In this document: piece by piece, positions 34,745 through 43,658 of the stretch
Numbering within the stretch: the first letter of the stretch is position 1
Layout: each line of letters begins with the position of its first letter
Source: CAZWLY01 sp964634465
GTDB lineage: Bacteria > Desulfobacterota > Desulfarculia > G963662305
Direction of reading: 5' to 3'
Length of the DNA: 64,000 bases
Assembly (NCBI GenBank): GCA_964634465.1
Contig: CAZWLY010000010.1
Location: 62,001 to 126,000, forward strand
Program-made: the position numbers and the translations under genes
The notes under the pieces: generated by a model
What the model was told of the DNA's origin: nothing
What the model saw: only the letters and a program-made list of their open reading frames with translations
The model's database searches: none

Positions 34745-36394
34745 TCAAGCCTTCAAGTCGATCAGCGACTCGCCGTCAAGCGGCTCCGGCTCCGGGGCCA
34801 GGCTGTCCACGGCCGGGGCCTGGGCAAGCCGGCGGACGCCCAACGAGGTGACGGTGTAGCCCAGGCTCTTTAAGGCCCGGTGGAGGCGATCGGTCCATTG
34901 GCGGGTGAAGCTCACCGCCTCCTTGCGGGCCAGGTAGATGTTGGCCATGATCTCCTTGGCCCGGCGGTCCAGGCCCAGATCGACCCGAATCGGGCCCAGC
35001 CGGGACATGTCCAACAGGAAGACCAGCCGCAGCGGTCCGTCGCCCCGGTCCCGGCCCCGCCGACCCCGGCCGGGCTGGAAGAGGTAGAGTTGGCCGGCGG
35101 CGATCTCCTGGGGAAGCGCCAGGGGAAGGGGGACCAGCAGCGCCGAGTCGGTTTCGGCGGCGGCGGCGTTGATGACCTGGGTCGCCTCCAGACCCCGGAC
35201 CGCCTCGTGGACCTTGGCCAGCAGGCTCGACGCCTGGCGCTGGGGGCTGAGACCCATCCGCACCAGGAACCGCTCCAAGGCCTCCTTCATCTCCTCGACC
35301 GCCTGGGGCGTCTGGGCCGGCCTGGTCTTGATCGTCGCGATCAACCGAGGCCAGAAATTCTCCACCACGCGGCGGGCCCGACGGACGGTCTCCTCTTTCT
35401 CCGCTCCGGCCTCCTCGGTCCCGACCGCCCGCCAGGCCCGCTCGACGATCCGGGCGACGTCCTTCAAGACGATTCTCTTGACCTGGGCGAGCGACTCGGG
35501 CGTCAGACGGGCGGCCCGGTCTCGGCCCGCCGGCGCCAGCAGCCCCAGCCAGCGTCTGAGCGCCCGCCTCAGAGGCGGAAAATCTTCGGCCAGACGTTTC
35601 GGCTCGGCCGCCGCCTCTTCCAGACGCCCGGCCAGGGCCATCAGCCGGGGCTTGAGGCCCTGGGCCAACATTTCGATCCGGGCCGCCCGGCCGGATTTCG
35701 TCTGTGGCCCGGCCGGGGACCGGACCTCGACCGCCTCTCTGCTCCCGGCCTCCTCCCGGCTCGGCGAGAGCTGGGCCCGGAGGGCCTGGGTCAGATTTTT
35801 TATCGCCTCGACCTTGAGCGGCCCGGCCGCCTTGGCCAGCCGGGCCAGGGCCGGTTCCAGATCGAGGCCCAGGCGGGCCGGCAGCTCTTTGAGTTTGTCG
35901 GCCGTAGCGGCCGGGTCGACCGGGTCGGGCTTGATCAACGAGCGCTTGAGGGCGGCCATGGCCAGCCGGGTTTCGCTCTCAAGCGGGCTCTTCGGCGCAG
36001 CGGGCAGATCGGCCAGAGCGGCGATGAGCTCCTTGATGACCGGGGCCAGGGGCCGGGCGTCGGCCTGGGCGGCGGTCAAGAGGCGGACCAGAGGCTGAAT
36101 CTGGCCGGCTTGGCCGCCTTGGTCGAGAAGTCTCAAGACCACCTCGCCCGTCTCTCCGGTCGGGACCGACTCGACCCGGACCTGGATTTCCTGGCCGGCC
36201 TTGAGGCCCAGTCGGTTGGGCGCGGTCAGGGTCCGGCCCAGGATCTCCAGGAGCACCCGCCCCGGCTCCACTTCGGCCGCCACCTTGGCCAGGAGAATCT
36301 GGCCTGGGGTCAAGGCGCTCGTCTGCCTGACGCCGAGCCTGTCGGTCGGCGCGGCGGATTTCAGTTGGGCCAGGATCAGGCCTTCGATATCCAT
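34745..36394 (-). CDS. Large protein with FliK-C-like (Flg_hook) domain
   Basis: The 549-residue protein is rich in Ala, Leu, Arg and Glu over residues 1-430, where predicted helices dominate. Residues 440-530 (PLRLVFLLDMSRLGPIRVDL and FTRQWTDRLHRALKSLGYTV) match the pattern of the FliK C-terminal hook-length control domain. FliK-like domains also occur in non-flagellar proteins, and no flagellar gene is adjacent. The start at 36394 follows GGGAGG. I am fairly sure of the domain, not of the flagellar role. Confidence 0.65.
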   Translation of the reverse strand: MDIEGLILAQLKSAAPTDRLGVRQTSALTPGQILLAKVAAEVEPGRVLLEILGRTLTAPNRLGLKAGQEIQVRVESVPTGETGEVVLRLLDQGGQAGQIQPLVRLLTAAQADARPLAPVIKELIAALADLPAAPKSPLESETRLAMAALKRSLIKPDPVDPAATADKLKELPARLGLDLEPALARLAKAAGPLKVEAIKNLTQALRAQLSPSREEAGSREAVEVRSPAGPQTKSGRAARIEMLAQGLKPRLMALAGRLEEAAAEPKRLAEDFPPLRRALRRWLGLLAPAGRDRAARLTPESLAQVKRIVLKDVARIVERAWRAVGTEEAGAEKEETVRRARRVVENFWPRLIATIKTRPAQTPQAVEEMKEALERFLVRMGLSPQRQASSLLAKVHEAVRGLEATQVINAAAAETDSALLVPLPLALPQEIAAGQLYLFQPGRGRRGRDRGDGPLRLVFLLDMSRLGPIRVDLGLDRRAKEIMANIYLARKEAVSFTRQWTDRLHRALKSLGYTVTSLGVRRLAQAPAVDSLAPEPEPLDGESLIDLKA

Positions 36395-36496
36395 CTCTGG
36401 GCCGCCTCCCTGGTTGTGACCGGCCGGTGAGTGTGTTACATACTCTAGCAGTCTATCATAGCCACGTAATCGACGGACCAGACGCGGAGTGAAACG

Positions 36497-37516
36497 ATGA
36501 CAGCGGACAACGACACCGAAAAAACCGGCAAGCGACGCCGGTACGGCTGGAAATTCTGGATCGGGGCGGCGCTGGCCGTCGTCATCGTCTGGTGGGGCTG
36601 GTCCTGGCTGAACTCCGACTCCAAGGAGGAGGCCGCCACCGAGTCGCCCCCGGCGGCGGTCGTCCCCTCCACCGAGACCGAGGGCAAGGAGCCGGTCATC
36701 ACCCAGCAGCCCATCGAGGACGATAGGGTGGTCGGCCTGGCCTTCACCGACGCCGTCATCGATCTGGTCCAAGGCGAACTGGACCGCTTTTTGGGCTGGC
36801 GGCCCAACGATATAATCATCGGCCGGGTGACCGACAACGTCCGCAATTACCAGTTGGGCGTCCTGGACGTGGTCCGCCGGGTGATGCTGGCCTTCAACGA
36901 CAAGATGGCCCGCTTCGGCTCGACCTACAAGATGAACGAGCACCTGGAGAAGGCCTTCACCGACTTGAACTTCTCGGCCTACAAGTTCTGGTTCCCGTCC
37001 ACCGAGTCGGTCTACCGCGACGCCATCCGGGAGCTCGACGCCTACCGCCGGGGGCTCTTGAGCCCGGAGCAAGTGGGCAAGGGCGGCAGCAAGTCGGCCT
37101 TCTTCCCCCGGGGCGACAACCTCATCTTTCTACTCGGCCAGCTTCGCGAGGTTCTCGGCTCCTGCCAGAACGACCTGACCAAGAACCGGGAGGACGACGG
37201 TTCGCCGGTCAGCCACTTCTCGGTGGACGACTACTTCTACTACGCCTACGGGGCGCTCAAGGCGACGCTCAAGATCATGAAGGCGGTCAAGATCGACTTC
37301 AGAGAGGAGATCAGGGCCAAGAGCGCCGGGCCGCTGGTGGACGACATCATCAATACCTTGGCCCGGCCGGTGGGGATGCTCGACGACAGCGAACCGATGA
37401 TCGTCATCGACCGGCCGATCACCTCCATCTTCAACAACCACCGGGCCCAGATCAACCGGCCGGTGGCCGACGTCCGGCAGAAGATGGCCTCGCTCCAGGC
37501 CACCTTGGCCAAGTAG
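36497..37516 (+). CDS. DUF2333-like membrane-anchored protein
   Basis: The 339-residue protein has one N-terminal membrane helix (FWIGAALAVVIVWWGWSWL) and a large, probably periplasmic, helical domain with conserved-looking FLGWRPNDIIIGR, ARFGSTYKMNEHLEKA and DDYFYYAYGALKATL. It matches DUF2333, whose function is unknown. Followed by two strong GC-rich hairpins without clear T tracts. It diverges from the FliK-like gene. Confidence 0.75.
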   Translation: MTADNDTEKTGKRRRYGWKFWIGAALAVVIVWWGWSWLNSDSKEEAATESPPAAVVPSTETEGKEPVITQQPIEDDRVVGLAFTDAVIDLVQGELDRFLGWRPNDIIIGRVTDNVRNYQLGVLDVVRRVMLAFNDKMARFGSTYKMNEHLEKAFTDLNFSAYKFWFPSTESVYRDAIRELDAYRRGLLSPEQVGKGGSKSAFFPRGDNLIFLLGQLREVLGSCQNDLTKNREDDGSPVSHFSVDDYFYYAYGALKATLKIMKAVKIDFREEIRAKSAGPLVDDIINTLARPVGMLDDSEPMIVIDRPITSIFNNHRAQINRPVADVRQKMASLQATLAK

Positions 37517-37543
37517 CCGTTCGTTTTCCAACCACCTTCGGCT

Positions 37544-37611
37544 GGGCCGGCTCTCGGAGCCGGCCCGGCCGCAAAGACTCCGCCCCCCCGGCGCTTGTTT
37601 CCGGGGGGGCG
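37544..37611. terminator. Two GC-rich stem-loops between convergent genes
   Basis: GGGCCGGCTC-tcg-GAGCCGGCCC (37544-37566) is a perfect 10-bp stem. CGCCCCCCCGG pairs with CCGGGGGGGCG (37581-37591 with 37601-37611, 9-nt loop). Neither has a proper T tract; they lie between convergent genes, so could end transcription in both directions. Confidence 0.45.
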
Positions 37612-37635
37612 CGGCCAAGTTTTCTGGTCGGCGAT

Positions 37636-37917
37636 TCAGCGCAGGATGAGCAGGTCCACGGCCTGATTGCCCTTGACCGCGTGCAGCTCCCGGAGGCGGT
37701 CCGGCTCAGATTCGGCGATGAGGGAGGCCGTCTTTTCGGCCAGCGTCATGGCTTCGAGGAGGTCCAGGTCGGAGTTCCGTTCGACGGGCCGGGACAGATC
37801 GATCACGTCGGCCCCGCCCGGTCTGGCGGTCGGCTCGCCGGTCGAGCCCGCCGCCGGGCGCTGAGAGCGCTGCGGCCTGAGCTCGACGGGCTTGGGGAAT
37901 GTGACTATCTTGACCAT
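37636..37917 (-). CDS. Hypothetical protein, 93 aa
   Basis: Not recognised. From ATG 37917 the protein starts MVKIVTFPKPVEL and has a Pro/Gly/Arg-rich middle and a helical C-terminus (LDLLEAMTLAEKTASLIAESEPDRLRELHAVKGNQAVDLLILR). A longer frame to 38043 has lower GC and is less gene-like. No clear ribosome-binding site precedes 37917, so the start is uncertain. The N-disordered, C-helical layout is like FlgM-type anti-sigma factors, but no convincing motif supports this. Confidence 0.5.
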   Translation of the reverse strand: MVKIVTFPKPVELRPQRSQRPAAGSTGEPTARPGGADVIDLSRPVERNSDLDLLEAMTLAEKTASLIAESEPDRLRELHAVKGNQAVDLLILR

Positions 37918-38146
37918 CTGAGTTCGCTTCGAACACTTCGCCTTAATCCTTCTATCGGCCCCTCGGGCTTGAGACTTGAGGATTTTTTGCCGGCGGTCGT
38001 TTTTTTTCGGGGCTTGGTCACAGAAAAGCTTCATGGCAGCCACAACGTAGCTAGGCCGGACCTCGAAGCCGTTGCCAGTCCGTTCTTGGTTGGTCTATGC
38101 TGATTATAAGGGCAAAAGTTTTGTCTCATCAGACCAAGGAGGGCGC

Positions 38147-38593
38147 ATGGGCAAGCTGGACGGGCTGATCATTCGGGCCATGAAGCCGGAGGACCTGGAG
38201 GCCATCGTCGAAATCGACACCAAGGTGCTGGGAAAGTCCAGGCCGGAGTACTGGCAGATGAAGATGGACATCGCCGAGGCCCGCTCGCCGATGGCTTCGC
38301 TGGTGGCCGAGGTGGACGGCAAGGTGATCGGCTTCATGTTGGGCGACGCCAGCGGCTGGGAGTACGGCATCCCCGAGACGGTGGGCTACATCGACACCTT
38401 GGGTGTCGATCCCGACTACATGGGCCGGGGCGTGGGCCGGACGCTGGCCGAGGAGATGGTCAACCACCTCAGGAAAGTCGGGGTGACGACCGTCTACACC
38501 TACGTCAACTGGCGCGACGGCGACCTGTTGAGCTTCTTCGACGCCATGGGGTTTAGGCGCGGCGACATGATCAACCTCGAGATGGACATCTGA
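38147..38593 (+). CDS. GNAT-family N-acetyltransferase
   Basis: The 148-residue enzyme has the GNAT fold; acetyl-CoA binding motif A is VDPDYMGRGVGRTLAEEM (about 91-108), with the Q/RxxGxG/A loop as MGRGVG. The substrate (protein N-terminus, amine or small molecule) is unknown. AAGGAGG ribosome-binding site and ATG 38147 decide the start; upstream extension to 38072 lacks support. Confidence 0.85.
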   Translation: MGKLDGLIIRAMKPEDLEAIVEIDTKVLGKSRPEYWQMKMDIAEARSPMASLVAEVDGKVIGFMLGDASGWEYGIPETVGYIDTLGVDPDYMGRGVGRTLAEEMVNHLRKVGVTTVYTYVNWRDGDLLSFFDAMGFRRGDMINLEMDI

Positions 38594-38639
38594 GCGGCCG
38601 GCCGGCCCGGGAGCGGCGACCGGCCGCCGACATCGTCTC

Positions 38640-38990
38640 ATCCGATAGATTATTATCAAATAACGATCATCGACCGCAGCCCATCGCCGGACTGGCGAGC
38701 GCTCGAGAGGGGGCTTTGGCGGGTCCGATGTCGGCCAACCTCCCCTTTTGGGTGAACATTTTGCCGCCCGGACAATAATTCTAGATAATTTGAGAAAACT
38801 TGAGAATATTTGAGCTGCACGTAGTTCAGAAATGTGGACAAACCTGCCCACAACTGTGGACAGCTCGATAACCGGCTGAATAGAATGGGCTTTGGGAACG
38901 GGCGCTAAAGGCTGTAATTTCAAGGGGCGTGCCGTAGATACCCTTAATCTCCCAACATATTTACCCTCGCCGGCTGTGGACTGGAGACGG
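38640..38990. other. Candidate replication origin (oriC) upstream of dnaA
   Basis: An AT-rich, gene-free spacer directly before dnaA. DnaA-box-like sites: TGTGGACAA (38833-38841, i.e. TTGTCCACA), TGTGGGCAG on the reverse strand (38844-38852), TGTGGACAG (38855-38863) and TGTGGACTG (38975-38983). Immediately upstream lies an AT-rich block with three TTGAG repeats about 11 bp apart (38788-38815). Boxes next to an AT-rich region adjoining dnaA are the normal make-up of oriC; unproven here. Confidence 0.6.
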
Positions 38991-39061
38991 AAGCCCATCG
39001 CCCCCATTGGGGCGAGCGGACGTTGACGGGCTTGAGTCCACCACTCAGAATATTCACCATA

Positions 39062-40396
39062 ATGAACGCCAGCCTGTGGTCATATATCAAAAGCGACCTG
39101 AAGTCTGAGTTGCCTTCCGGAGCTTTCAAGATCTGGATCGAGCCGATCCAGGTCGTCGAGGAGAATCCCAAGCGGCTGGTTTTGGGTTGTCCCAACTCGT
39201 TTAGCCGCAACTGGGTGGCCCAGAACTACGGCCAGGCCATCCGCCGCTCGCTGGCTCTGATTTCGGGCGAGGACGTCGAGTTCGAGCTGGCCGTCTCTCC
39301 CCTGCCCAAGAAGGAGAGTCGAGAGGGCGATTATCAGCCCGAGTTGCCCTATGAACCCGGCCGACTCTTGAAGCCGAGAAGCGCCTTGAACGGCCAGTTC
39401 ACCTTTGACAGCTTCATCACCGGGCCGTCGAACGTTTTCGCCCACCAGGCGGCCAAGGAGTTGGCCTTGGGCGGCGGGATGGCCGTCGGGGCGCTGTATC
39501 TGGCCGCGGACACCGGCCTGGGCAAAAGCCATCTCTCCCAGGCGGTGGGCTGGAGCGTCTTCGGCCGGACCCCCCGGTACCGGGTGATGTATCTGACCGC
39601 CGAGGAGTTCACCAACCAGATGGTGTCGGCCATCCGCGGCGGGCGGGCGGCCGAGTTCAAGAACCGGTTCCGCCGCCGTTGCGACGCCTTGATCCTCGAG
39701 GACGTCCAGTTCTTGTCCGGCAAGGACAAGACCCAGTCCGAACTGGCCCACACCCTGGACGCGCTGATCAGCGACGGCAAGCGGGTCGTCTTTACTTCCT
39801 CCAGGCTGCCGAACCAGATTCCCAGCCTCCGGAAAGAGCTGGCCTCCCGGCTGATGTCCGGCCTGGTGGCCACCATCGGCGCGCCCGATTTCGACACCCG
39901 GGTCCGAATCGTCCTGGACAAGGCCCGCCGCCGCTCGCTCAACCTCAACCGCGAGGTGGCCGAGGTCCTGGCCGGTTCGATCAAGCGCGACGTCCGCCGG
40001 CTGGAGAGCGCGCTGCTGGGCGTGGCCGCCAGGAGCCGGTTGATGAACCGTCCGGTAACCGTCGAGTTGGCCCGGGAGGTCCTGGGCGGCAGCGGCGATA
40101 CGCCGGAGCTGGACATCGAAGCCATCGTCGAGACGGTCAGCCGACACTTCAAGATCACGCCCGAGGAGCTCATGACCCGCTCCCGGATCAAGCGCATCGC
40201 CGAGCCCCGGACGGTGGCCCTGTACCTGTGCCGGGAGTTCACCGATCGTTCCCTGGCCGAGATCGGCCGACACTTCGGCCGGAAGCACTCCACCGTGCTC
40301 TACGCCGTCTCCCGGGTGGAGAAGGCCATCCACCACCAGACCAGCCTCGGGCGCAAGGCCGAGTACCTGCGCCGGCAGATAGAAAAGCGATTGTGA
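39062..40396 (+). CDS. dnaA: Chromosomal replication initiator DnaA (divergent)
   Basis: The 444-residue protein has domain I (1-75), a short linker, AAA+ domain III (about 105-330) and DNA-binding domain IV (about 345-444). Deviations: the P-loop reads ADTGLGKS (150-156), losing the first Gly and ending in Ser, Walker B is LILEDVQFL (210-218) rather than LIDDIQ, and the helix-turn-helix signature is GRKHSTV where GRDHTTV is usual. Overall order and length are normal. ATG 39062 follows no obvious ribosome-binding site; TTG 39023 would add 13 residues. The neighbour is an M20 hydrolase, not dnaN, which is unusual. Confidence 0.85.
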   Translation: MNASLWSYIKSDLKSELPSGAFKIWIEPIQVVEENPKRLVLGCPNSFSRNWVAQNYGQAIRRSLALISGEDVEFELAVSPLPKKESREGDYQPELPYEPGRLLKPRSALNGQFTFDSFITGPSNVFAHQAAKELALGGGMAVGALYLAADTGLGKSHLSQAVGWSVFGRTPRYRVMYLTAEEFTNQMVSAIRGGRAAEFKNRFRRRCDALILEDVQFLSGKDKTQSELAHTLDALISDGKRVVFTSSRLPNQIPSLRKELASRLMSGLVATIGAPDFDTRVRIVLDKARRRSLNLNREVAEVLAGSIKRDVRRLESALLGVAARSRLMNRPVTVELAREVLGGSGDTPELDIEAIVETVSRHFKITPEELMTRSRIKRIAEPRTVALYLCREFTDRSLAEIGRHFGRKHSTVLYAVSRVEKAIHHQTSLGRKAEYLRRQIEKRL

Positions 40397-41634
40397 TGTC
40401 CGAGCCCAACAGCGACTGGCCAAGAATCAAGGACGCCATCGACGCCTACGGCGATCAGATCATCGAACTCCAGCGGGAGCTGGTGGCCATTCCGGCCGTC
40501 GGCCCTGCCTCCGGCGGCCCCGGCGAATGGGCCAAGGCCGAGATGTTCCAGGGTTGGATGGAGCGTCTCGGCATGGACATCGTCCGGGTCGACGCCCCCG
40601 ACGAGAGGGTGGCCGAGGGGCTCCGGCCCAACATCCTGGGCCTCCTGCCGGGCCGGGAGGAGCGACGGCTCTGGATCCTGGTCCATCTGGACATCGTCCC
40701 GCCGGGCGAGCCGGAGCTGTGGGACAGCGACCCCTACACCCTGGTGGTCGAGGGCGACAAGCTCATCGGTCGCGGTACGGAGGACAACCACCTCGGGCTG
40801 GTCTCGGCCTACTTCGCGGCCAAGGCCTACGTCGACACCGGCCTGACTCCCAAGCTGGGTATCGGCCTGATCGCCGTCTCCGACGAGGAGACCGGCTCGG
40901 CCTACGGGTTGGAGTACGTGCTGAAGCAGCGGCCCGAGTTCTTCAAGGAGACCGACCTGATCCTGGTTCCCGACGCCGGCCGGCCCGACGGCTCGTTGAT
41001 CGAGGTCGCCGAAAAATCGATGTGCTGGCTGAAGTTCACCGTCAGCGGCAAGCAGGTCCACGCCAGTCGGCCCCTCGACGGTCTCAACACCATGGCCGGC
41101 GCGGCCCACATGATCGTCGCCCTGGAGGAACTGGCCGAGCTCTTTCCGGCCGAGGACCCGCTCTTCGAACCGCCGGTCTCCACTTTTCCGCCGACCAAGA
41201 AAGAGGCCAACGTGCCCAACGTCAACACCGTGCCCGGCGAGGACGTCTTCTACCTCGACTGCCGCATCCTGCCCGTCTACGGCGTGGACGAGGTCATCGC
41301 GGCGGCGACGAGGATCGTCGAGCGGGTGGCGGCCGAGCGGGGGCTCAAGGTCGCCGTCGAGCAGATCAACCGGGTCGATGCGCCGCCGGCCACGGCGGCC
41401 GACGCGCCGGTGGTCAAGGCGCTGCAGGCCGGCGTGGCCGAGGTCTACGGACGCCGGGCCGAGCCGGGCGGCATCGGCGGCGGGACGGTGGCCTCCTTCT
41501 TCCGCCGGGTGGGGTTGCCGACGGCGGTCTGGCAGACCTCGCCCAACAACGCCCATCAACCCAACGAGTTTTGCCTGCTCTCTGATGCGATCAACGACGC
41601 CAAGGTTATGGCCCACGTAATGATGTTCGGTTAG
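40396..41634 (+). CDS. M20 family metallo-hydrolase (DapE/ArgE-like)
   Basis: The 412-residue Zn-dependent peptidase/deacylase has metal-site motifs LVHLDIVPPG (about 95-104), GRGTEDN (about 130-136) and SDEETGS (about 167-173), and a dimerisation domain (about 190-300). Substrate uncertain: family members hydrolyse acyl-amino acids, dipeptides or succinyl-diaminopimelate. Its ATG shares one base with the dnaA stop (TGATG), so it is translated coupled with dnaA. A Rho-independent terminator follows. Confidence 0.85.
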   Translation: MSEPNSDWPRIKDAIDAYGDQIIELQRELVAIPAVGPASGGPGEWAKAEMFQGWMERLGMDIVRVDAPDERVAEGLRPNILGLLPGREERRLWILVHLDIVPPGEPELWDSDPYTLVVEGDKLIGRGTEDNHLGLVSAYFAAKAYVDTGLTPKLGIGLIAVSDEETGSAYGLEYVLKQRPEFFKETDLILVPDAGRPDGSLIEVAEKSMCWLKFTVSGKQVHASRPLDGLNTMAGAAHMIVALEELAELFPAEDPLFEPPVSTFPPTKKEANVPNVNTVPGEDVFYLDCRILPVYGVDEVIAAATRIVERVAAERGLKVAVEQINRVDAPPATAADAPVVKALQAGVAEVYGRRAEPGGIGGGTVASFFRRVGLPTAVWQTSPNNAHQPNEFCLLSDAINDAKVMAHVMMFG

Positions 41635-41683
41635 GGGTTGCCGAAACCGGGGCCATCCGGGGGCCTTGGCGTCCCAAGGCGGG

Positions 41684-41715
41684 CGGGCCGGCTTTAGCCG
41701 GCCCGTTTCGTTTTT
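41684..41715 (+). terminator. Rho-independent terminator of the dnaA-M20 unit
   Basis: Perfect 9-bp stem CGGGCCGGC/GCCGGCCCG (41684-41692 with 41697-41705), 4-nt loop ttta, followed by TTTCGTTTTT. Confidence 0.8.
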
Positions 41716-41770
41716 GCCGCCGGTGCTGACCGAGGCCGCTTAGAAATGGTAGGATGGGACCGAGCGAGCG

Positions 41771-42955
41771 ATGACGTCGCCTACTAGACACACACCCGGC
41801 AGACGTCCGTCATGGCCGAAGAGCCTGGCCCTTTTGGCGGCGAGCGTTTTGGTCTGCCTGGTCCTGGTCGAGTTGGCCTGCCGTCTGCTTCTGGACCCGG
41901 TCGACTACCTCCAGCCCAGGATGGTCAGCCACCCCGTCCTGGGACACGCCATCGAACCCTCGACGGGCGGGCACGACGCCTGGGGCTTCAGGAACCGCGC
42001 GACGCCCAAGACGGCCGAGGTGGTCGTCGTCGGCGACTCCCAAAGCTACGGCTTGGGCGTCCCCCGGCGGAACGCCTGGCCGTCGATCCTGGCCCGGCTC
42101 GCCAAAGTCAGGGTCTACAACGCCTCTCTGGGCGGCTACGGACCGCTCCACTACCTCTACCTGGTCGAGACCCGGGCGCTGAAGCTCAACCCCAAGCTGA
42201 TCGTCGTCGCCCTGTATCTGGGCAACGATTTGGTCGAGGCCTACAACCTGGCCTACCGGCTCGATCACTGGCGAGAGTTCAGGAATCCAAAACTGATCTC
42301 GCCTCCTCCGCCGCCACCGCTCAAAAGAGAATTGGGCCCGCCGTTGCGCCGGATTCGGGCCTGGCTGGCCGGCCGCCTGGTCTCCTACCGGCTGGTGGTC
42401 CACGCCCTGGGCGGAAAGATAGCCGCCTGGCTGCGAGGCCGCGAGGCCGAGATCGCCGGGCGGGGCTGGAGCGTTTTGAAAGACGCCGCCGGCCGGATCG
42501 TCACCGCCTTCGACCCGCCCCGACGCTTCCGGGCGGTCGATCTGAGCGACGTTCGGGTTGCCGAGGGGCTGAAGATCGGTCTGGCCGCCCTGGAGAAAAT
42601 CGGGGACGCTTGCCATGAAAACGGCGTCGAGCTTCTTTTCGTTCTCATCCCGACCAAGGAGTCGGTCTACGCCGGGCTGATCGCCGCGGCCGGGCCGGAA
42701 CTAAAGCACCGAGCGCTTCTCGAAAAGCTGATCGCCAACGAAGCCTTTCTGCGAGGCCGGTTGGAAGCCTTTTTCCGGGAGCACGACCTGGCCTACCTCG
42801 ATCTTTTGGAGCCGCTCCAAGCGGCCGCCCGCCGCAGGCCGGTCTATCCGCCCACCGACGACGGCCATCCCAACAAGGACGGTCACGAGGTCATCGCCCG
42901 GGCGGTGTTTAAGACGATCGAGCAAAGGTTCAATTTTCGGGCAGGACCAGGTTGA
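41771..42955 (+). CDS. SGNH/GDSL hydrolase-like membrane-anchored protein
   Basis: The 394-residue protein has an N-terminal membrane helix (SLALLAASVLVCLVLVELA) and an SGNH hydrolase domain: VVVGDSQSYGLG (nucleophile Ser, about 78-89), NASLGGYG (Gly block), LYLGNDL (Asn) and DDGHPNKDGH (catalytic Asp/His near the C-terminus, about 365-375). Such proteins act as extracytoplasmic esterases or O-acetyl transfer partners (AlgJ/AlgX-like); substrate unknown. Its end overlaps the convergent BON gene by 26 bp. Confidence 0.82.
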   Translation: MTSPTRHTPGRRPSWPKSLALLAASVLVCLVLVELACRLLLDPVDYLQPRMVSHPVLGHAIEPSTGGHDAWGFRNRATPKTAEVVVVGDSQSYGLGVPRRNAWPSILARLAKVRVYNASLGGYGPLHYLYLVETRALKLNPKLIVVALYLGNDLVEAYNLAYRLDHWREFRNPKLISPPPPPPLKRELGPPLRRIRAWLAGRLVSYRLVVHALGGKIAAWLRGREAEIAGRGWSVLKDAAGRIVTAFDPPRRFRAVDLSDVRVAEGLKIGLAALEKIGDACHENGVELLFVLIPTKESVYAGLIAAAGPELKHRALLEKLIANEAFLRGRLEAFFREHDLAYLDLLEPLQAAARRRPVYPPTDDGHPNKDGHEVIARAVFKTIEQRFNFRAGPG

Positions 42956-43286
42956 CGGTGATCGATCTGACCCCCTCGGCCCGGGTGACGGCCTGATAGA
43001 CCATCCGGATGTCGGCCTCGGAGGAGACGACGCCGGCCACGGTGACGTGGCCCTGGTGAACCAGGATGTCCAGGCTCAGGGGATTGATGTCGGTGTCGTC
43101 CATGAGGTTTTTGACGATCCGGCTCTTGATGCCAGCGTCGCTGAGCTGGGTGGACAACGGCCGTTTGTCGGCCGTCACCTTCTCCAAAAGCAATCCCCCA
43201 CTCACCACCGGAGCGACGGCGCAACCCCAGGTTGCAACCACAGCGGCCAGCGTCGCCAGCCCCAAAAATTTCTTGAGCAGCGCCAC
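42930..43286 (-). CDS. BON-domain lipoprotein
   Basis: The 118-residue protein has a lipoprotein signal (lipobox AVVATWGC, Cys about 22) and one BON domain (residues 45-118; DAGIKSRIVKNLM, VTVAGVVSSEADIRMVYQ). BON proteins such as OsmY/DolP bind phospholipids at the cell envelope. GTG start at 43286 following AAAGGGG. Probably located at a membrane in the periplasm. Confidence 0.82.
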   Translation of the reverse strand: MALLKKFLGLATLAAVVATWGCAVAPVVSGGLLLEKVTADKRPLSTQLSDAGIKSRIVKNLMDDTDINPLSLDILVHQGHVTVAGVVSSEADIRMVYQAVTRAEGVRSITVNLVLPEN

Positions 43287-43351
43287 CCCTTTCGTCCTTT
43301 GAGCCAGGTCGGGACGCCCCGAAACGACTCACTCGAACCGGCGGGCGGCGG

Positions 43352-43657
43352 CTACTGATCGGCGGTCAGGACCTGACTCACCTGCCCCCGCTCGTCGACC
43401 AGAACCACTTGATAGCCGTCCCGTCGCCCCATCTCGATCACTTCGCCAAGCTCCATGGCTTGGACTTCGAGCTCGCCTCCGGCCGAGGGCGGCACCCGGC
43501 CCTGATTGACCAGTCCGTCCTCCTTGGTGGCGAAGACGGGCAGGAAGGAAACGCCGTCCTTGTCGGTCAGGGCCAGCAGGCCCTCGGTCTCGCCCTGTTT
43601 GTGGGCGATTACCCAAACCCATCGCCGGGCCTGGTCGAGCTGCTCGTCCTGACCCAT
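43352..43657 (-). CDS. SseB-like small protein, 101 aa
   Basis: The 101-residue cytoplasmic protein has a weak SseB N-terminal-like pattern (VSFLPVFATKEDGL), common in proteins of unclear role. GGTGGTAGG precedes ATG 43657. Only 1 bp separates it from the nitroreductase stop, so they form an operon. I do not assign a function. Confidence 0.6.
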   Translation of the reverse strand: MGQDEQLDQARRWVWVIAHKQGETEGLLALTDKDGVSFLPVFATKEDGLVNQGRVPPSAGGELEVQAMELGEVIEMGRRDGYQVVLVDERGQVSQVLTADQ

Positions 43658-43658
43658 C

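Noticed and set aside
37636..37917. FlgM-like anti-sigma factor
   Set aside because: Only the general disordered/helical layout fits; no clear FlgM motif, so it is left as hypothetical.
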